Below, piece after piece: positions 32,496 through 40,350 of a stretch of 40,818 nt of DNA. Made by a program: the position numbers and the translations under genes. The notes beneath the pieces were generated by a model. That model was not told the DNA's origin and made no database searches. It saw nothing but the letters and a program-made list of their open reading frames with translations. Source of the DNA: Desulfovulcanus ferrireducens (lineage in GTDB: Bacteria > Desulfobacterota > Desulfovibrionia > Desulfovibrionales > Desulfonatronovibrionaceae). The stretch covers positions 6,615 to 47,432 of the forward strand of contig NZ_JAGUQP010000022.1 of NCBI RefSeq assembly GCF_018704065.1, read 5' to 3'. Position 1 is the stretch's first letter, and every line of letters begins with the position of its first letter.

Positions 32496-33665
32496 ATGAA
32501 TGAAAAGGACTTGAGTAAAGTTCTGGAGCGGGTGAGGGGGCTTACTGCTGTACTGGAACCCTTGCGAGAGGTTCTTTTGGCCAACCTGGTTTTAATCGGT
32601 GAAATACCGGCTCCTACCTTTGGTGAACAAAAAAGAGTTTCTTTTCTGGAGGAGCGTTTTGTCGAATGTGGGTTGCAAAATTGTTCCACAGATGAACTGG
32701 GCAACGGACTGGCCATTTTGCCTGGAACAAAAGGAGATGAGACTATCCTTCTCACAGCACATGCGGACACTCCTTTTGCAGCCAATGAAGACCATACCTA
32801 TACCTTGAATTCACACCGTGTTCTTGGGCCGGGAGTTGCTGACAACAGTCTGGGACTGGCTGTTCTGGCTACTTTGCCCATCCTGCTTGAGAAATTGGAT
32901 ATTCAACTGAAAAACAATCTTCTCTTAATGGCCTCTGTACGCAATCTGGATCAGGGCAATCAGGAAGGATTGAAATTTTTTCTTGCTAACAGCAAACAAC
33001 CCATCCATGCGGCCATTGTCATTGAAGGCTCACCCCTTGGCCGGCTCAATTTCCGCTCCATGGCCTCTCTTGGCGGGATGATCACCTGTCAGATAAACCG
33101 CAAGATAAGTCAGGAGAGTGCAATTAATATTTTATGTCAGATTGTAGCGCAGCTTAATGCTATTCATCTGCCACAGGAAAACCATACTTTTTTTACCCTT
33201 GGTTCTATTGGAGGGGGGATTTCTTATAAATATCCAGCCCGCAACGGTTTTCTCAAGTTTCAGTTGCGTAGTAACTGCGACCGGACAATTGAGGAGATAA
33301 CCGGCTCCATTTATAATATTTTGGATGGCATTGCCCAGCAGCCAGGTGTGTCGGCTCACCTGAAGCAGATCGCCAGCACTAAATCAGGCGGTCTGGATTC
33401 AGGTCATCCTTTTGTCCTGCGGGCACGACAGATATTGGATGCCCTTGACATATCTCCACAGGATAGCATCTATTCTCCCATTATTTCTGCCTTTGCGGAG
33501 TACCAGGTACCGGCCCTATGCATAGGCATAACCCATGCGGAAAATGTCAACTATGTGGATGAATTCATTGAGATTGAACCCATTATGAAAGGAGTTGCAC
33601 AGTTAATTGGTATTCTTATGGCAATTGACGGAGGTCATCAGTGCAGAACATCAACAGCTGGTTAA
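32496..33665 (+). CDS. M20-family metallohydrolase-like protein with apparent loss of the catalytic Glu pair
   Basis: 389 residues. The first zinc ligands are present: HAD (His89, Asp91) in LLTAHADTPF and Asp116 in GPGVADNSLG. A later EG (Glu177) and a C-terminal His in ITHAENVNYVDEF are also in place. Where M20 enzymes have the Glu-Glu general base and ligand (about residues 149-151) this protein reads SVRNLDQGNQEG. A lid-type domain (~190-300) is retained. M20 members are peptidases, deacylases or related amidohydrolases. If the Glu pair is truly absent, it may be a binding or regulatory protein, or use another base. Ribosome site GGAGGTGAATA. It overlaps the GpgS gene by 25 bp, so it belongs to the solute operon. 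Confidence 0.8.
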   Translation: MNEKDLSKVLERVRGLTAVLEPLREVLLANLVLIGEIPAPTFGEQKRVSFLEERFVECGLQNCSTDELGNGLAILPGTKGDETILLTAHADTPFAANEDHTYTLNSHRVLGPGVADNSLGLAVLATLPILLEKLDIQLKNNLLLMASVRNLDQGNQEGLKFFLANSKQPIHAAIVIEGSPLGRLNFRSMASLGGMITCQINRKISQESAINILCQIVAQLNAIHLPQENHTFFTLGSIGGGISYKYPARNGFLKFQLRSNCDRTIEEITGSIYNILDGIAQQPGVSAHLKQIASTKSGGLDSGHPFVLRARQILDALDISPQDSIYSPIISAFAEYQVPALCIGITHAENVNYVDEFIEIEPIMKGVAQLIGILMAIDGGHQCRTSTAG

Positions 33666-34612
33666 AGTCAAATACTTTTCATCATAGTCAATTTAAAGAT
33701 ATTTCCCGGCTCGTAGAAGAAAAGGAGAAACAAGGCTTAACCATTTCTTTGTGTATTCCAACTTTGAATGAAGAAAAGACCATTGGCAAGGAAGTGGTGA
33801 TTTTTAAATCAGAGCTGATGGATCGTTACCCATTGATAGATGAATTGGCTGTAATTGATTCCGGCTCTACAGACAGAACCCTGGAAGTGGCGGCCTCCTT
33901 TGGAGCGGATGTGTATCTGTCAGCAGAGATACTGCCTCAGATGGGCGCCAAGCGCGGTAAAGGTGAAAATTTATGGAAGGCCATTTATCAACTAAAGGGC
34001 GATATTATTGTCTATGTTGATGCGGACATAAAAAATATCCATCCCCGTTTTGTCTATGGCCTGGTTGCACCCCTCATTTATCGTCGCGAGATCAAGTATG
34101 TGAAAGCCTTTTACGATCGCCCACTGGCCCTTTCCGGTCAAATCAGGCCATCGGGAGGCGGTCGGGTAACAGAGATCCTGATCCGGCCTCTATTTTCTTT
34201 ATTTTTCCCCGAACTGACTGCCCTGGTGCAACCTCTTTCTGGAGAATATGCGGCCAGACGGGAGATCCTGGAAAAGATCCCTTTTCCGATAGGTTATGGA
34301 GTGGAGACATCCCATCTTATTGATGTCTATTCAGAATGGGGCTTGGATGCCCTGGCCCAGACCGACCTTGACCGCAGAGTCCACCGCCACCAGACTACAC
34401 AGGCTCTCGGCAAGATGGCCTTTGGCATTCTGCGCGTGTTTTTTAAACGGCTTAAACAAAGAGGGATCGTGGAGTGTTTACCTGAGCTGCCCACTTTTTT
34501 GCGTCAGTTTCAGGCCCATGGCGAACAACATGAACAGATTGTCTATGAAATATTTGAGGAAGAAAGGCCTCCCATGATTGAACTAGAGGTCTACCGCAAC
34601 CAACATAAATAA
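33641..34612 (+). CDS. gpgS: Glucosyl-3-phosphoglycerate synthase (GpgS, GT81 family)
   Basis: 323 residues with a GTG start, chosen because GGAGGT lies just before it and the N terminus fits the family. GT-A motifs: ISLCIPTLNEEKTIG, AVIDSGSTDRT, AKRGKGENLWKA and the metal-binding DAD (127-129) in IVYVDADIKNI. The acceptor region PLSGEYAARREILEKIPFP and GYGVETSHLID is typical of GpgS. It joins glucose from a nucleotide sugar to 3-phosphoglycerate, the first step to glucosylglycerate, in the cytoplasm. Some relatives use glycerate directly or mannose, which sequence alone does not exclude. It overlaps the M20-type gene by 25 bp. Confidence 0.9.
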   Translation: MQNINSWLKSNTFHHSQFKDISRLVEEKEKQGLTISLCIPTLNEEKTIGKEVVIFKSELMDRYPLIDELAVIDSGSTDRTLEVAASFGADVYLSAEILPQMGAKRGKGENLWKAIYQLKGDIIVYVDADIKNIHPRFVYGLVAPLIYRREIKYVKAFYDRPLALSGQIRPSGGGRVTEILIRPLFSLFFPELTALVQPLSGEYAARREILEKIPFPIGYGVETSHLIDVYSEWGLDALAQTDLDRRVHRHQTTQALGKMAFGILRVFFKRLKQRGIVECLPELPTFLRQFQAHGEQHEQIVYEIFEEERPPMIELEVYRNQHK

Positions 34613-34617
34613 ACATT

Positions 34618-34680
34618 CACCCTGTTAAAAAGTGTTAGCACTGGCTTTGCCAGCCCAGCTACACTGGATTTAGCAGGGTG
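34618..34680 (+). repeat. Structured intercistronic hairpin between gpgS and the second GT4 gene
   Basis: CACCCTGTTAAA (34618-34629) pairs with TTTAGCAGGGTG (34669-34680) with one G-U. Smaller nested stems lie inside (CTGGC-TTT-GCCAG at 34641-34653). No T run follows, so it is more likely an RNA-stabilising or processing stem than a terminator. Confidence 0.55.
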
Positions 34681-34696
34681 AGCACTAACTATCATT

Positions 34697-36166
34697 ATGC
34701 GCGTTGCTTTAATTCACTATCATCTTCAACCAGGAGGCGTAACCCGGGTTATCAACCATATCTTAAGGTCGTTGCAGTGTAGCGAGATCAATTTTGTGGT
34801 TTTAACCGGTGGGCCTCCGCAGGAAGATATTGACGGAAAATGGCGTCTTATCCCCGGACTACAATATGAGCACTGCCGTCCGGAGATTAGTGCTGACCGA
34901 CTGGTGCAGGAAATAGAAGAAGCTGCTTATGAAGCTCTGGGCGGGAAACCTGATTTGTGGCATGTGCACAATCCCTCTTTAGGCAAAAATCTTGTCTTAC
35001 CGTGCGCTTTGCACAAACTGGCTCGGAAAGGTGAGCGTCTTCTTTTGCATATCCACGATTTTGCCGAGGATGGTCGGCCTGGAAACTATCAAATGATGCT
35101 CCGGAAATTAGCTGAGGGGGACAGGGATAAACTTTCTTCTCTGCTCTATCCAGTGGCCACGCATATCCACTACGCGCTCCTGAATAGCCGCGATTTGAAT
35201 TTTCTCATGCAGTCTGGCGGGGATAGCCGCCAGCTTCACCTTTTACCTAATCCCGTAGGCATTGAGAACTTAGAGGAAGGGGAGCAGGCAGGAGCAGGCA
35301 GGGTTTGCTCTCTGTTGCAGGGAAAAAAATTGTGGCTCTATCCCACAAGGGGCATACGTCGCAAAAACATGGGCGAGTTTTTGCTCTGGGCAAGTTTAGC
35401 TTCGCAGGAAAATATTTTTGCTACCACCCTGGGGCCACTAAATCCTGTTGCCAGAAGGCAGTTTGAAAAATGGAAAACCCTTGCCCACACCCTCAATCTG
35501 CCTGTTCATTTTGAACTGGCACTTCAATATGATTTTACTTCTATTTTGCAAAAAGCATATTGTTTGCTAACTACCAGCATAAGCGAAGGTTTTGGTCTGG
35601 CTTTTTTGGAACCCTGGCTCTTAAATCGTCCCCTTTTTGGAAGAGACATTCCGGAGATAACATCTGACTTTAAAAAACAGGGACTAACCCTGCCCTGGCT
35701 TTACAAACGGCTGGAAGTACCTGTAAAATGGCTGGGGCTGGATGTAATTGAACGTAAAGCCAGAGAAGGGTTGCAGAAGAGTTTTCATGCATACGGCCGT
35801 GAACCCGGGCCGGATGATGTAGAGCGAGTTCTTTCCGTATGGGTTAAAGATAAAAACGTGGATTTCGGTTGCCTGGATGAGGAGTTACAGGCCAGTGTCC
35901 TGCACCGGATAGTAAATAGTCCCGGAGAGGTTATGTGTCTGCACCCCTGTAGCCTGCCGTCTTTTAAAGATATTCAGGCTTGTCTTGCTATCCATCGCCA
36001 GATCTTAAAAGAAAAGTATAGTCTTAAGCGTTATGGCCAGCAACTGGAAGCAATTTATAATCAGGTGGCTGCAAGTCCGGTCTCGTCTTTATCTTGTTTG
36101 AATGGTGAAGAATTGCTGGACTTATTCCTGGCGCCAGAACGCTTAATGCTGTTAAAAGTTGATTGA
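34697..36166 (+). CDS. GT4-family glycosyltransferase, second of the locus
   Basis: 489 residues. The N-terminal half opens VALIHYHLQPGGVTRVI, the Gly-rich acceptor-side loop of GT4. WHVHNPSLGKN and LLLHIHDFAEDGRPGNY follow. The donor domain has LWLYPTRGIRRKNMGE and ISEGFGLAFLEPWLLNRPLF (the E-x7-E motif). The last ~110 residues form an extra helical tail. Cytoplasmic. It does not closely resemble the first GT4 protein, so the two probably differ in substrate. One could act before and one after dephosphorylation, or extend the chain. The HAD gene begins 1 bp after its stop. Confidence 0.82.
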   Translation: MRVALIHYHLQPGGVTRVINHILRSLQCSEINFVVLTGGPPQEDIDGKWRLIPGLQYEHCRPEISADRLVQEIEEAAYEALGGKPDLWHVHNPSLGKNLVLPCALHKLARKGERLLLHIHDFAEDGRPGNYQMMLRKLAEGDRDKLSSLLYPVATHIHYALLNSRDLNFLMQSGGDSRQLHLLPNPVGIENLEEGEQAGAGRVCSLLQGKKLWLYPTRGIRRKNMGEFLLWASLASQENIFATTLGPLNPVARRQFEKWKTLAHTLNLPVHFELALQYDFTSILQKAYCLLTTSISEGFGLAFLEPWLLNRPLFGRDIPEITSDFKKQGLTLPWLYKRLEVPVKWLGLDVIERKAREGLQKSFHAYGREPGPDDVERVLSVWVKDKNVDFGCLDEELQASVLHRIVNSPGEVMCLHPCSLPSFKDIQACLAIHRQILKEKYSLKRYGQQLEAIYNQVAASPVSSLSCLNGEELLDLFLAPERLMLLKVD

Positions 36167-36167
36167 T

Positions 36168-37127
36168 ATGGACGACATAAAAGAGTTATGTCAGCTTATA
36201 CATAGTTTAAGCCGTCCTTTAAACCCCATTCCCACCAATTGCCCGCCAGAACTTGCTTCATTACACGCACGGGCCGTTATCTTTGATGTCTATGGTACCA
36301 TGCTCGTTTCCGCAGCTGGCGATATCGGCACTGACACTGGAGATGCGGCAGCAGGCGCTGACGCTCATGAACATATCTTCTGGCAGGCAATAGAAGATGC
36401 AGGTCTGGTGCCTAGCCTCTCCGTGTCTCCGTGTCCATCCGTCTCCGCGTCCCACTTTCCTCGTGTCAAAGATATCAGGGGCACGAGCATCCTACAGCAG
36501 TTGATTAAAGAGGAACATAACAAAAAACAGGAACAGGGGATAGACTATCCTGAGGTCAATATTCTTGATATCTGGCGCCAAGCAAGTGCTGTCCTGGGGA
36601 TAGAACAGCTGGATGAGCTTTCCCTGCAGAAATTGGCCCTGGCCTATGAGCTCCGCGTTAATCCGGTCTGGCCCATGCCCGGGCTTAAGGAAACACTTGG
36701 CACTCTGCAGCAAAGAGGGATTGTCCTGGGTATCATCTCCAATGCCCAGTTTTATACTCCTCTTATTTTAGAGACCCTGCTCCATGCTTCCCTTCCAGAT
36801 ATTGGTTTTCAGGCAGAGTTTTGTATCTGGTCTTATGAGGAAGGCATGGCAAAACCATCGGTTAATCTTTTTTCCAGATTACAAAAAAGGCTCCAGAAAA
36901 AAAATATTTTGCCTCACGAGGTGCTCTATGTGGGGAATGATATGCTTAAAGATATCTGGCCAGCAATGCACATAGGGTGGAAAACAGCCCTGTTTGCTGG
37001 CGACAGAAGATCACTGCGCTGGCGGGAAGGAGATGAGCGGGTAACGGGCTTGAGACCCCGGGTGGTGATTAATGACTTACGGCAGCTTTGCGTGTGTTTG
37101 GATAGGAAATACAGTACAAGTTCTTAA
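36168..37127 (+). CDS. HAD-superfamily hydrolase, candidate glucosyl-3-phosphoglycerate phosphatase
   Basis: 319 residues from the ATG at 36168, 1 bp after the GT4 stop. Motif I is VIFDVYGTML: the nucleophile Asp40 is present but the +2 Asp common in phosphatases is Tyr42, as in haloacid dehalogenases. Motif II is IISNAQ, the motif III Lys is in GMAKPS, and motif IV is YVGNDMLKDIWPA. A cap domain of ~140 residues lies between motifs I and II. Residues ~86-100 (SLSVSPCPSVSASHFPR) are encoded by a degenerate octad repeat and look inserted. Its place in the operon suggests dephosphorylation of the GpgS product, but Tyr42 makes this uncertain. Confidence 0.82.
   Translation: MDDIKELCQLIHSLSRPLNPIPTNCPPELASLHARAVIFDVYGTMLVSAAGDIGTDTGDAAAGADAHEHIFWQAIEDAGLVPSLSVSPCPSVSASHFPRVKDIRGTSILQQLIKEEHNKKQEQGIDYPEVNILDIWRQASAVLGIEQLDELSLQKLALAYELRVNPVWPMPGLKETLGTLQQRGIVLGIISNAQFYTPLILETLLHASLPDIGFQAEFCIWSYEEGMAKPSVNLFSRLQKRLQKKNILPHEVLYVGNDMLKDIWPAMHIGWKTALFAGDRRSLRWREGDERVTGLRPRVVINDLRQLCVCLDRKYSTSS
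36417..36467 (+). repeat. Degenerate ~8-bp tandem repeat inside the HAD gene
   Basis: CTCCGTGT occurs twice in tandem and is followed by CCATCCGT and CTCCGCGT. The stretch stays in frame and encodes Ser/Pro/Val-rich residues between the catalytic core and the cap. Similar low-order repeats occur outside genes at 12920-12955 and 6641-6660. Confidence 0.75.
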
Positions 37128-37147
37128 AAAATGAGAAATCAATTTTT

Positions 37148-37443
37148 TCAACTTTCGGAGTTAATTTGCGTTTACATTTTCTTCAATGCTAACAAAGACT
37201 TGGACACATCTAAGGCTCGCTTGCGGGCTGTGCATAAAGGGGTTTTTTAGTAGTTAAATGTTATTCAAAGCTTTTTCTGTATTCATGATATATTTCGCAA
37301 TTTTTGTGAGGTAGTCTCCCTATGCACATCTTTTCCGCAGGCTTCGCCAAGATGTGTTGCCCAAGCCGTCTGTAATGCATTTCAGAAAATCCGCTCTCCA
37401 AAAGTATTGAAATTATAGCGACTTAGACAACTCCGAAAGTTGA
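37148..37443. mobile_element. MITE-like inverted-repeat element, copy D (about 296 bp, different ends)
   Basis: Perfect 15-bp terminal repeats TCAACTTTCGGAGTT (37148-37162) and its reverse complement (37429-37443). The ends differ from copies A-C, but 29 bp of the interior (37360-37388) match copy A (15404-15432) with one difference. Inner arms can pair (TGTGCATA with TATGCACA). It fills the gap between two convergent genes, 1 bp from the stop of the sigma54 regulator gene. Nothing else is seen in 37128-37444. Confidence 0.8.
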
Positions 37444-37444
37444 G

Positions 37445-38881
37445 TCAATTTTTTTTAACCACGGTTTTGGTCTCAATGCCTAGTTTTTCCATTTTCGACA
37501 GCAGTGTGGGCCGGGAAAGACCCAGGAGTTTGGCTGTTTGAGAGCGGTTGCCATTGCAGATTTTTAGGGCCTCGCCAATAACCAAGGCCTGAAATTTATC
37601 CACCAGGCGTTGAAATAGATTGTCTTGTCCTTCCTGAGCCAGGGCTTCCATGACCCAGACTGGAATATCTGACTCAGAAATTGTTTTTTGAATCTTATTT
37701 TTTTCTTGTTTGTTTTTTTGTGATATGGCCCGCAGAATATCTGATTCACTAATAGGACATCCTCGGCTAAAAATGAGCCCTCTTTGAATTACATTAGATA
37801 GCTCCCGGACGTTACCTGGCCAGGAATAGTTTTCCAGAGTCTTTATGGCCTTAGAAGTCAAGCCGGTGTTTTTAAGCCCCATCTGGTTTGCATGGATATT
37901 CATGAAGTATTTAGCGAGAAGAGCTATATCTTTTTTTCTGGAACGAAGGGGTGGAAGGTTTAGTGTGACAACCTTTAACCTATAATAGAGATCTTCCCGG
38001 AATTTGCCCTCGGAAATCGCCTGTTCAAGATCGCGGTTGGTGGCGGCAATGATGCGCACATCTACAGGAATAGAGTTTCCTCCTCCCAAACGCTCAATGC
38101 TTTTTTCCTGGAGTAACCTTAAAATTTTAGCTTGAATGCTCTGGGGCATGTCCCCGATCTCATCCAGAAAAACTGTTCCTCCGTTAGCCTGTTCGATTTT
38201 TCCTATGCGTCTGTGAGCTGCTCCTGTGAATGCCCCTTTTTCATAGCCAAAAAGTTCGCTTTCCAGCAGGGTTTCAGGGATAGCCACACAATTTATGACC
38301 ATAAAAGGCTTGTTACTGCGCAGACTATGCTGATAAATAGCGCGGGCAATAAGTTCTTTGCCCGTGCCTGATTCTCCGCGGATGAGTACTGTGGCGTCAG
38401 TGGGCGCTACCCGGCCAATGGCCTTGTAGACTTCCTGCATGGCCCTGGATCGACCAACAATGCTTTCCGGGTCTGCCAGCTCCAGGCCGGCATCCATGAC
38501 TACCTTGGAGCGCATTAGCCTGCCTGCTTGAATGCCTTTCCGGATCAGGGAAAGAAATTCAGGAATATCAAAAGGTTTTAAAACATAGTCAAAAGCTCCA
38601 AGTTTAGTAGCTTCTATGGCCGTTTCAGTGGAACCGTAGGCAGTCATAATAACCACTGGCAGTTTGGGACTGATGCGCTTTAGGGCTTTAAATCCTTCAA
38701 TGCCATTCATGCCAGGCAGACGTAAATCTAAAATAGCCAGGTCAAAAAACTCATTTTTGACTAGCTCCAGGCCTTTTTCAGCTGAAGAGGCAGCAATGAC
38801 GTGATATCCTTCGTCTGAGAGGAGGCGGGCAAAGCTCTGCCTTAATTGCGGGTCATCATCTACTATGAGGATTTTAGCCAT
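37445..38881 (-). CDS. Sigma54-dependent response regulator (receiver, AAA+, Fis-type HTH)
   Basis: 478 residues. The receiver (1-120) has Asp52 in LAILDLRLPG. The AAA+ domain (~140-370) has Walker A GESGTGKE (169-176), the sigma54-contact loop GAFTGA (216-221), Walker B GGTVFLDEIGD and the arginine-finger region. The Fis-type HTH ends the protein (NRSQTAKLLGLSRPTLLSKM). It activates sigma54 promoters when phosphorylated. It overlaps its cognate kinase by 19 bp. It is convergent with the solute locus, so control of that locus is possible but not shown. Confidence 0.96.
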   Translation of the reverse strand: MAKILIVDDDPQLRQSFARLLSDEGYHVIAASSAEKGLELVKNEFFDLAILDLRLPGMNGIEGFKALKRISPKLPVVIMTAYGSTETAIEATKLGAFDYVLKPFDIPEFLSLIRKGIQAGRLMRSKVVMDAGLELADPESIVGRSRAMQEVYKAIGRVAPTDATVLIRGESGTGKELIARAIYQHSLRSNKPFMVINCVAIPETLLESELFGYEKGAFTGAAHRRIGKIEQANGGTVFLDEIGDMPQSIQAKILRLLQEKSIERLGGGNSIPVDVRIIAATNRDLEQAISEGKFREDLYYRLKVVTLNLPPLRSRKKDIALLAKYFMNIHANQMGLKNTGLTSKAIKTLENYSWPGNVRELSNVIQRGLIFSRGCPISESDILRAISQKNKQEKNKIQKTISESDIPVWVMEALAQEGQDNLFQRLVDKFQALVIGEALKICNGNRSQTAKLLGLSRPTLLSKMEKLGIETKTVVKKN

Positions 38882-40350
38882 CTCTGTTCTCCCAAACTGG
38901 GTAAAGTAATGGTAAAAACAGTACCTTCGCCGGTTTTGGATTGGACATTGATCCAGCCGTTATGGTCTTCTATTATTCTTTTTGCAATGCTTAGGCCCAA
39001 GCCTGTACCTTCTTCTTTGGTGCTAAAAAAAGGCTGAAAGATTTTTTCCTGCAGATGGGCGGGGATCCCGGGGCCATTATCGGAAATTTTGATCCGGACC
39101 ACATGTCCTAGAGGCTCGACTACCCCTTTTTGAATCTGTATGTGGATTTTGCCTCCTTGTTCCATGGCATCACAGGCATTTTCCAGGATGTTGACTATAA
39201 CCTCTTTTAATTGGTCCATATCAAGCATTGCCCGAGGCAGAGCGGTGTCTTTTTCTATCTTGACTTTAACTCCGTAAGACTCAAGGCGATGGCGCATAAG
39301 TTGTAGGGCCAATTGTACTGGTTCGGAAGGGTCAAAAGGTTGGGTTTTGAGTTTGGGCCGCCTGGAAAATTCTAGAAAATTAGTCATGATGGTGTCTATA
39401 TGCCTAATTTCTTCAGAGATAACCTCAAAATCTTTTTTTTGTACTTCATTGAGTTTGAGGGACCTTTCCAGAGAAAACAGACGCATTTTTACAGAGGTCA
39501 GGGGAGTGCGAATACTATGGGCAACGCCTGCAGCCAATTTGCCGACCATGGCTAGTTTTTCAGTCTGTTGCAAATGTTCCCGGCTTACTTCCAGCTTGTT
39601 TTTGGTTTGGTCCACATTGCGGATTAGAGTATGGATGTGCGTACTCAAGGTCTTGATTTCGTCTTCAAAGCGCAAAAATTGGCGTGGATTCTCTGTTTCT
39701 TGGACCAGCTGGCGGATTGGTTCCAGAACCTTTTTAAAAATCAAATAAGCTAGAAAGCTACCCAGTATAAGAGATGAGATGACAAGGGAAATAGCCAGGG
39801 CGTTGATGGTTTGGTGTTTTTTGTGGATGATGGCCAAGGTGTTTTCTATATTATTCTTATATAGATTTTTATATGTTGTGCACAAATCCACTAGTTCCAG
39901 AAACTGAGCTCGGATTTTCCAGTGTTCTTTGGCTCCTTGTTCTCTCTGACCCTGTTTGTATAAGACAATAACTTGGTCCCTGGCAAAAGTATAGCGGATA
40001 TACTTGGATTCTATTTTATTTAAAATATCCAATGCCTGTTTCATTTGGGTATATTTCCTGGCTCTATGCAGCCAGTCAATAAATGAATTATTGTACTCAT
40101 CCAGCTTTTCAAGCCACCGGGGATCATTTTGCAGAAAATAGTAGGTCACAAATCCTTTTTGCATGATCAGTGTATTTTGTAGCTCTTCAGCAACAAATAG
40201 GGAGGAGATGTCTTCACCAACAGCATCGGAAAAGAGGTGATCAATCTGGTAAGTGTACCAAATTGTTATCCCTGAGCCGCACAAGGTGATGATAACCAAA
40301 CAAGTTAAAATCCAAAATAGTTTGGCCCGGAGGGTAAAATGTTTGCCCAT
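38863..40350 (-). CDS. Membrane histidine kinase partner of the sigma54 regulator
   Basis: 495 residues. Membrane segments at ~10-32 and ~184-205 flank a ~150-residue helical sensor that looks like a four-helix bundle. A HAMP-like linker (~207-250) follows. The H-box is GKLAAGVAHSIRTPLTS with His278. The N box is KEVIVNILENACDAM, and the G boxes are ISDNGPGIPA and [14 protein letters not shown]. NtrB/ZraS-like overall. The ligand is unknown. It is the first gene of the pair, with the regulator translated in overlap. Confidence 0.94.
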   Translation of the reverse strand: MGKHFTLRAKLFWILTCLVIITLCGSGITIWYTYQIDHLFSDAVGEDISSLFVAEELQNTLIMQKGFVTYYFLQNDPRWLEKLDEYNNSFIDWLHRARKYTQMKQALDILNKIESKYIRYTFARDQVIVLYKQGQREQGAKEHWKIRAQFLELVDLCTTYKNLYKNNIENTLAIIHKKHQTINALAISLVISSLILGSFLAYLIFKKVLEPIRQLVQETENPRQFLRFEDEIKTLSTHIHTLIRNVDQTKNKLEVSREHLQQTEKLAMVGKLAAGVAHSIRTPLTSVKMRLFSLERSLKLNEVQKKDFEVISEEIRHIDTIMTNFLEFSRRPKLKTQPFDPSEPVQLALQLMRHRLESYGVKVKIEKDTALPRAMLDMDQLKEVIVNILENACDAMEQGGKIHIQIQKGVVEPLGHVVRIKISDNGPGIPAHLQEKIFQPFFSTKEEGTGLGLSIAKRIIEDHNGWINVQSKTGEGTVFTITLPSLGEQRWLKSS

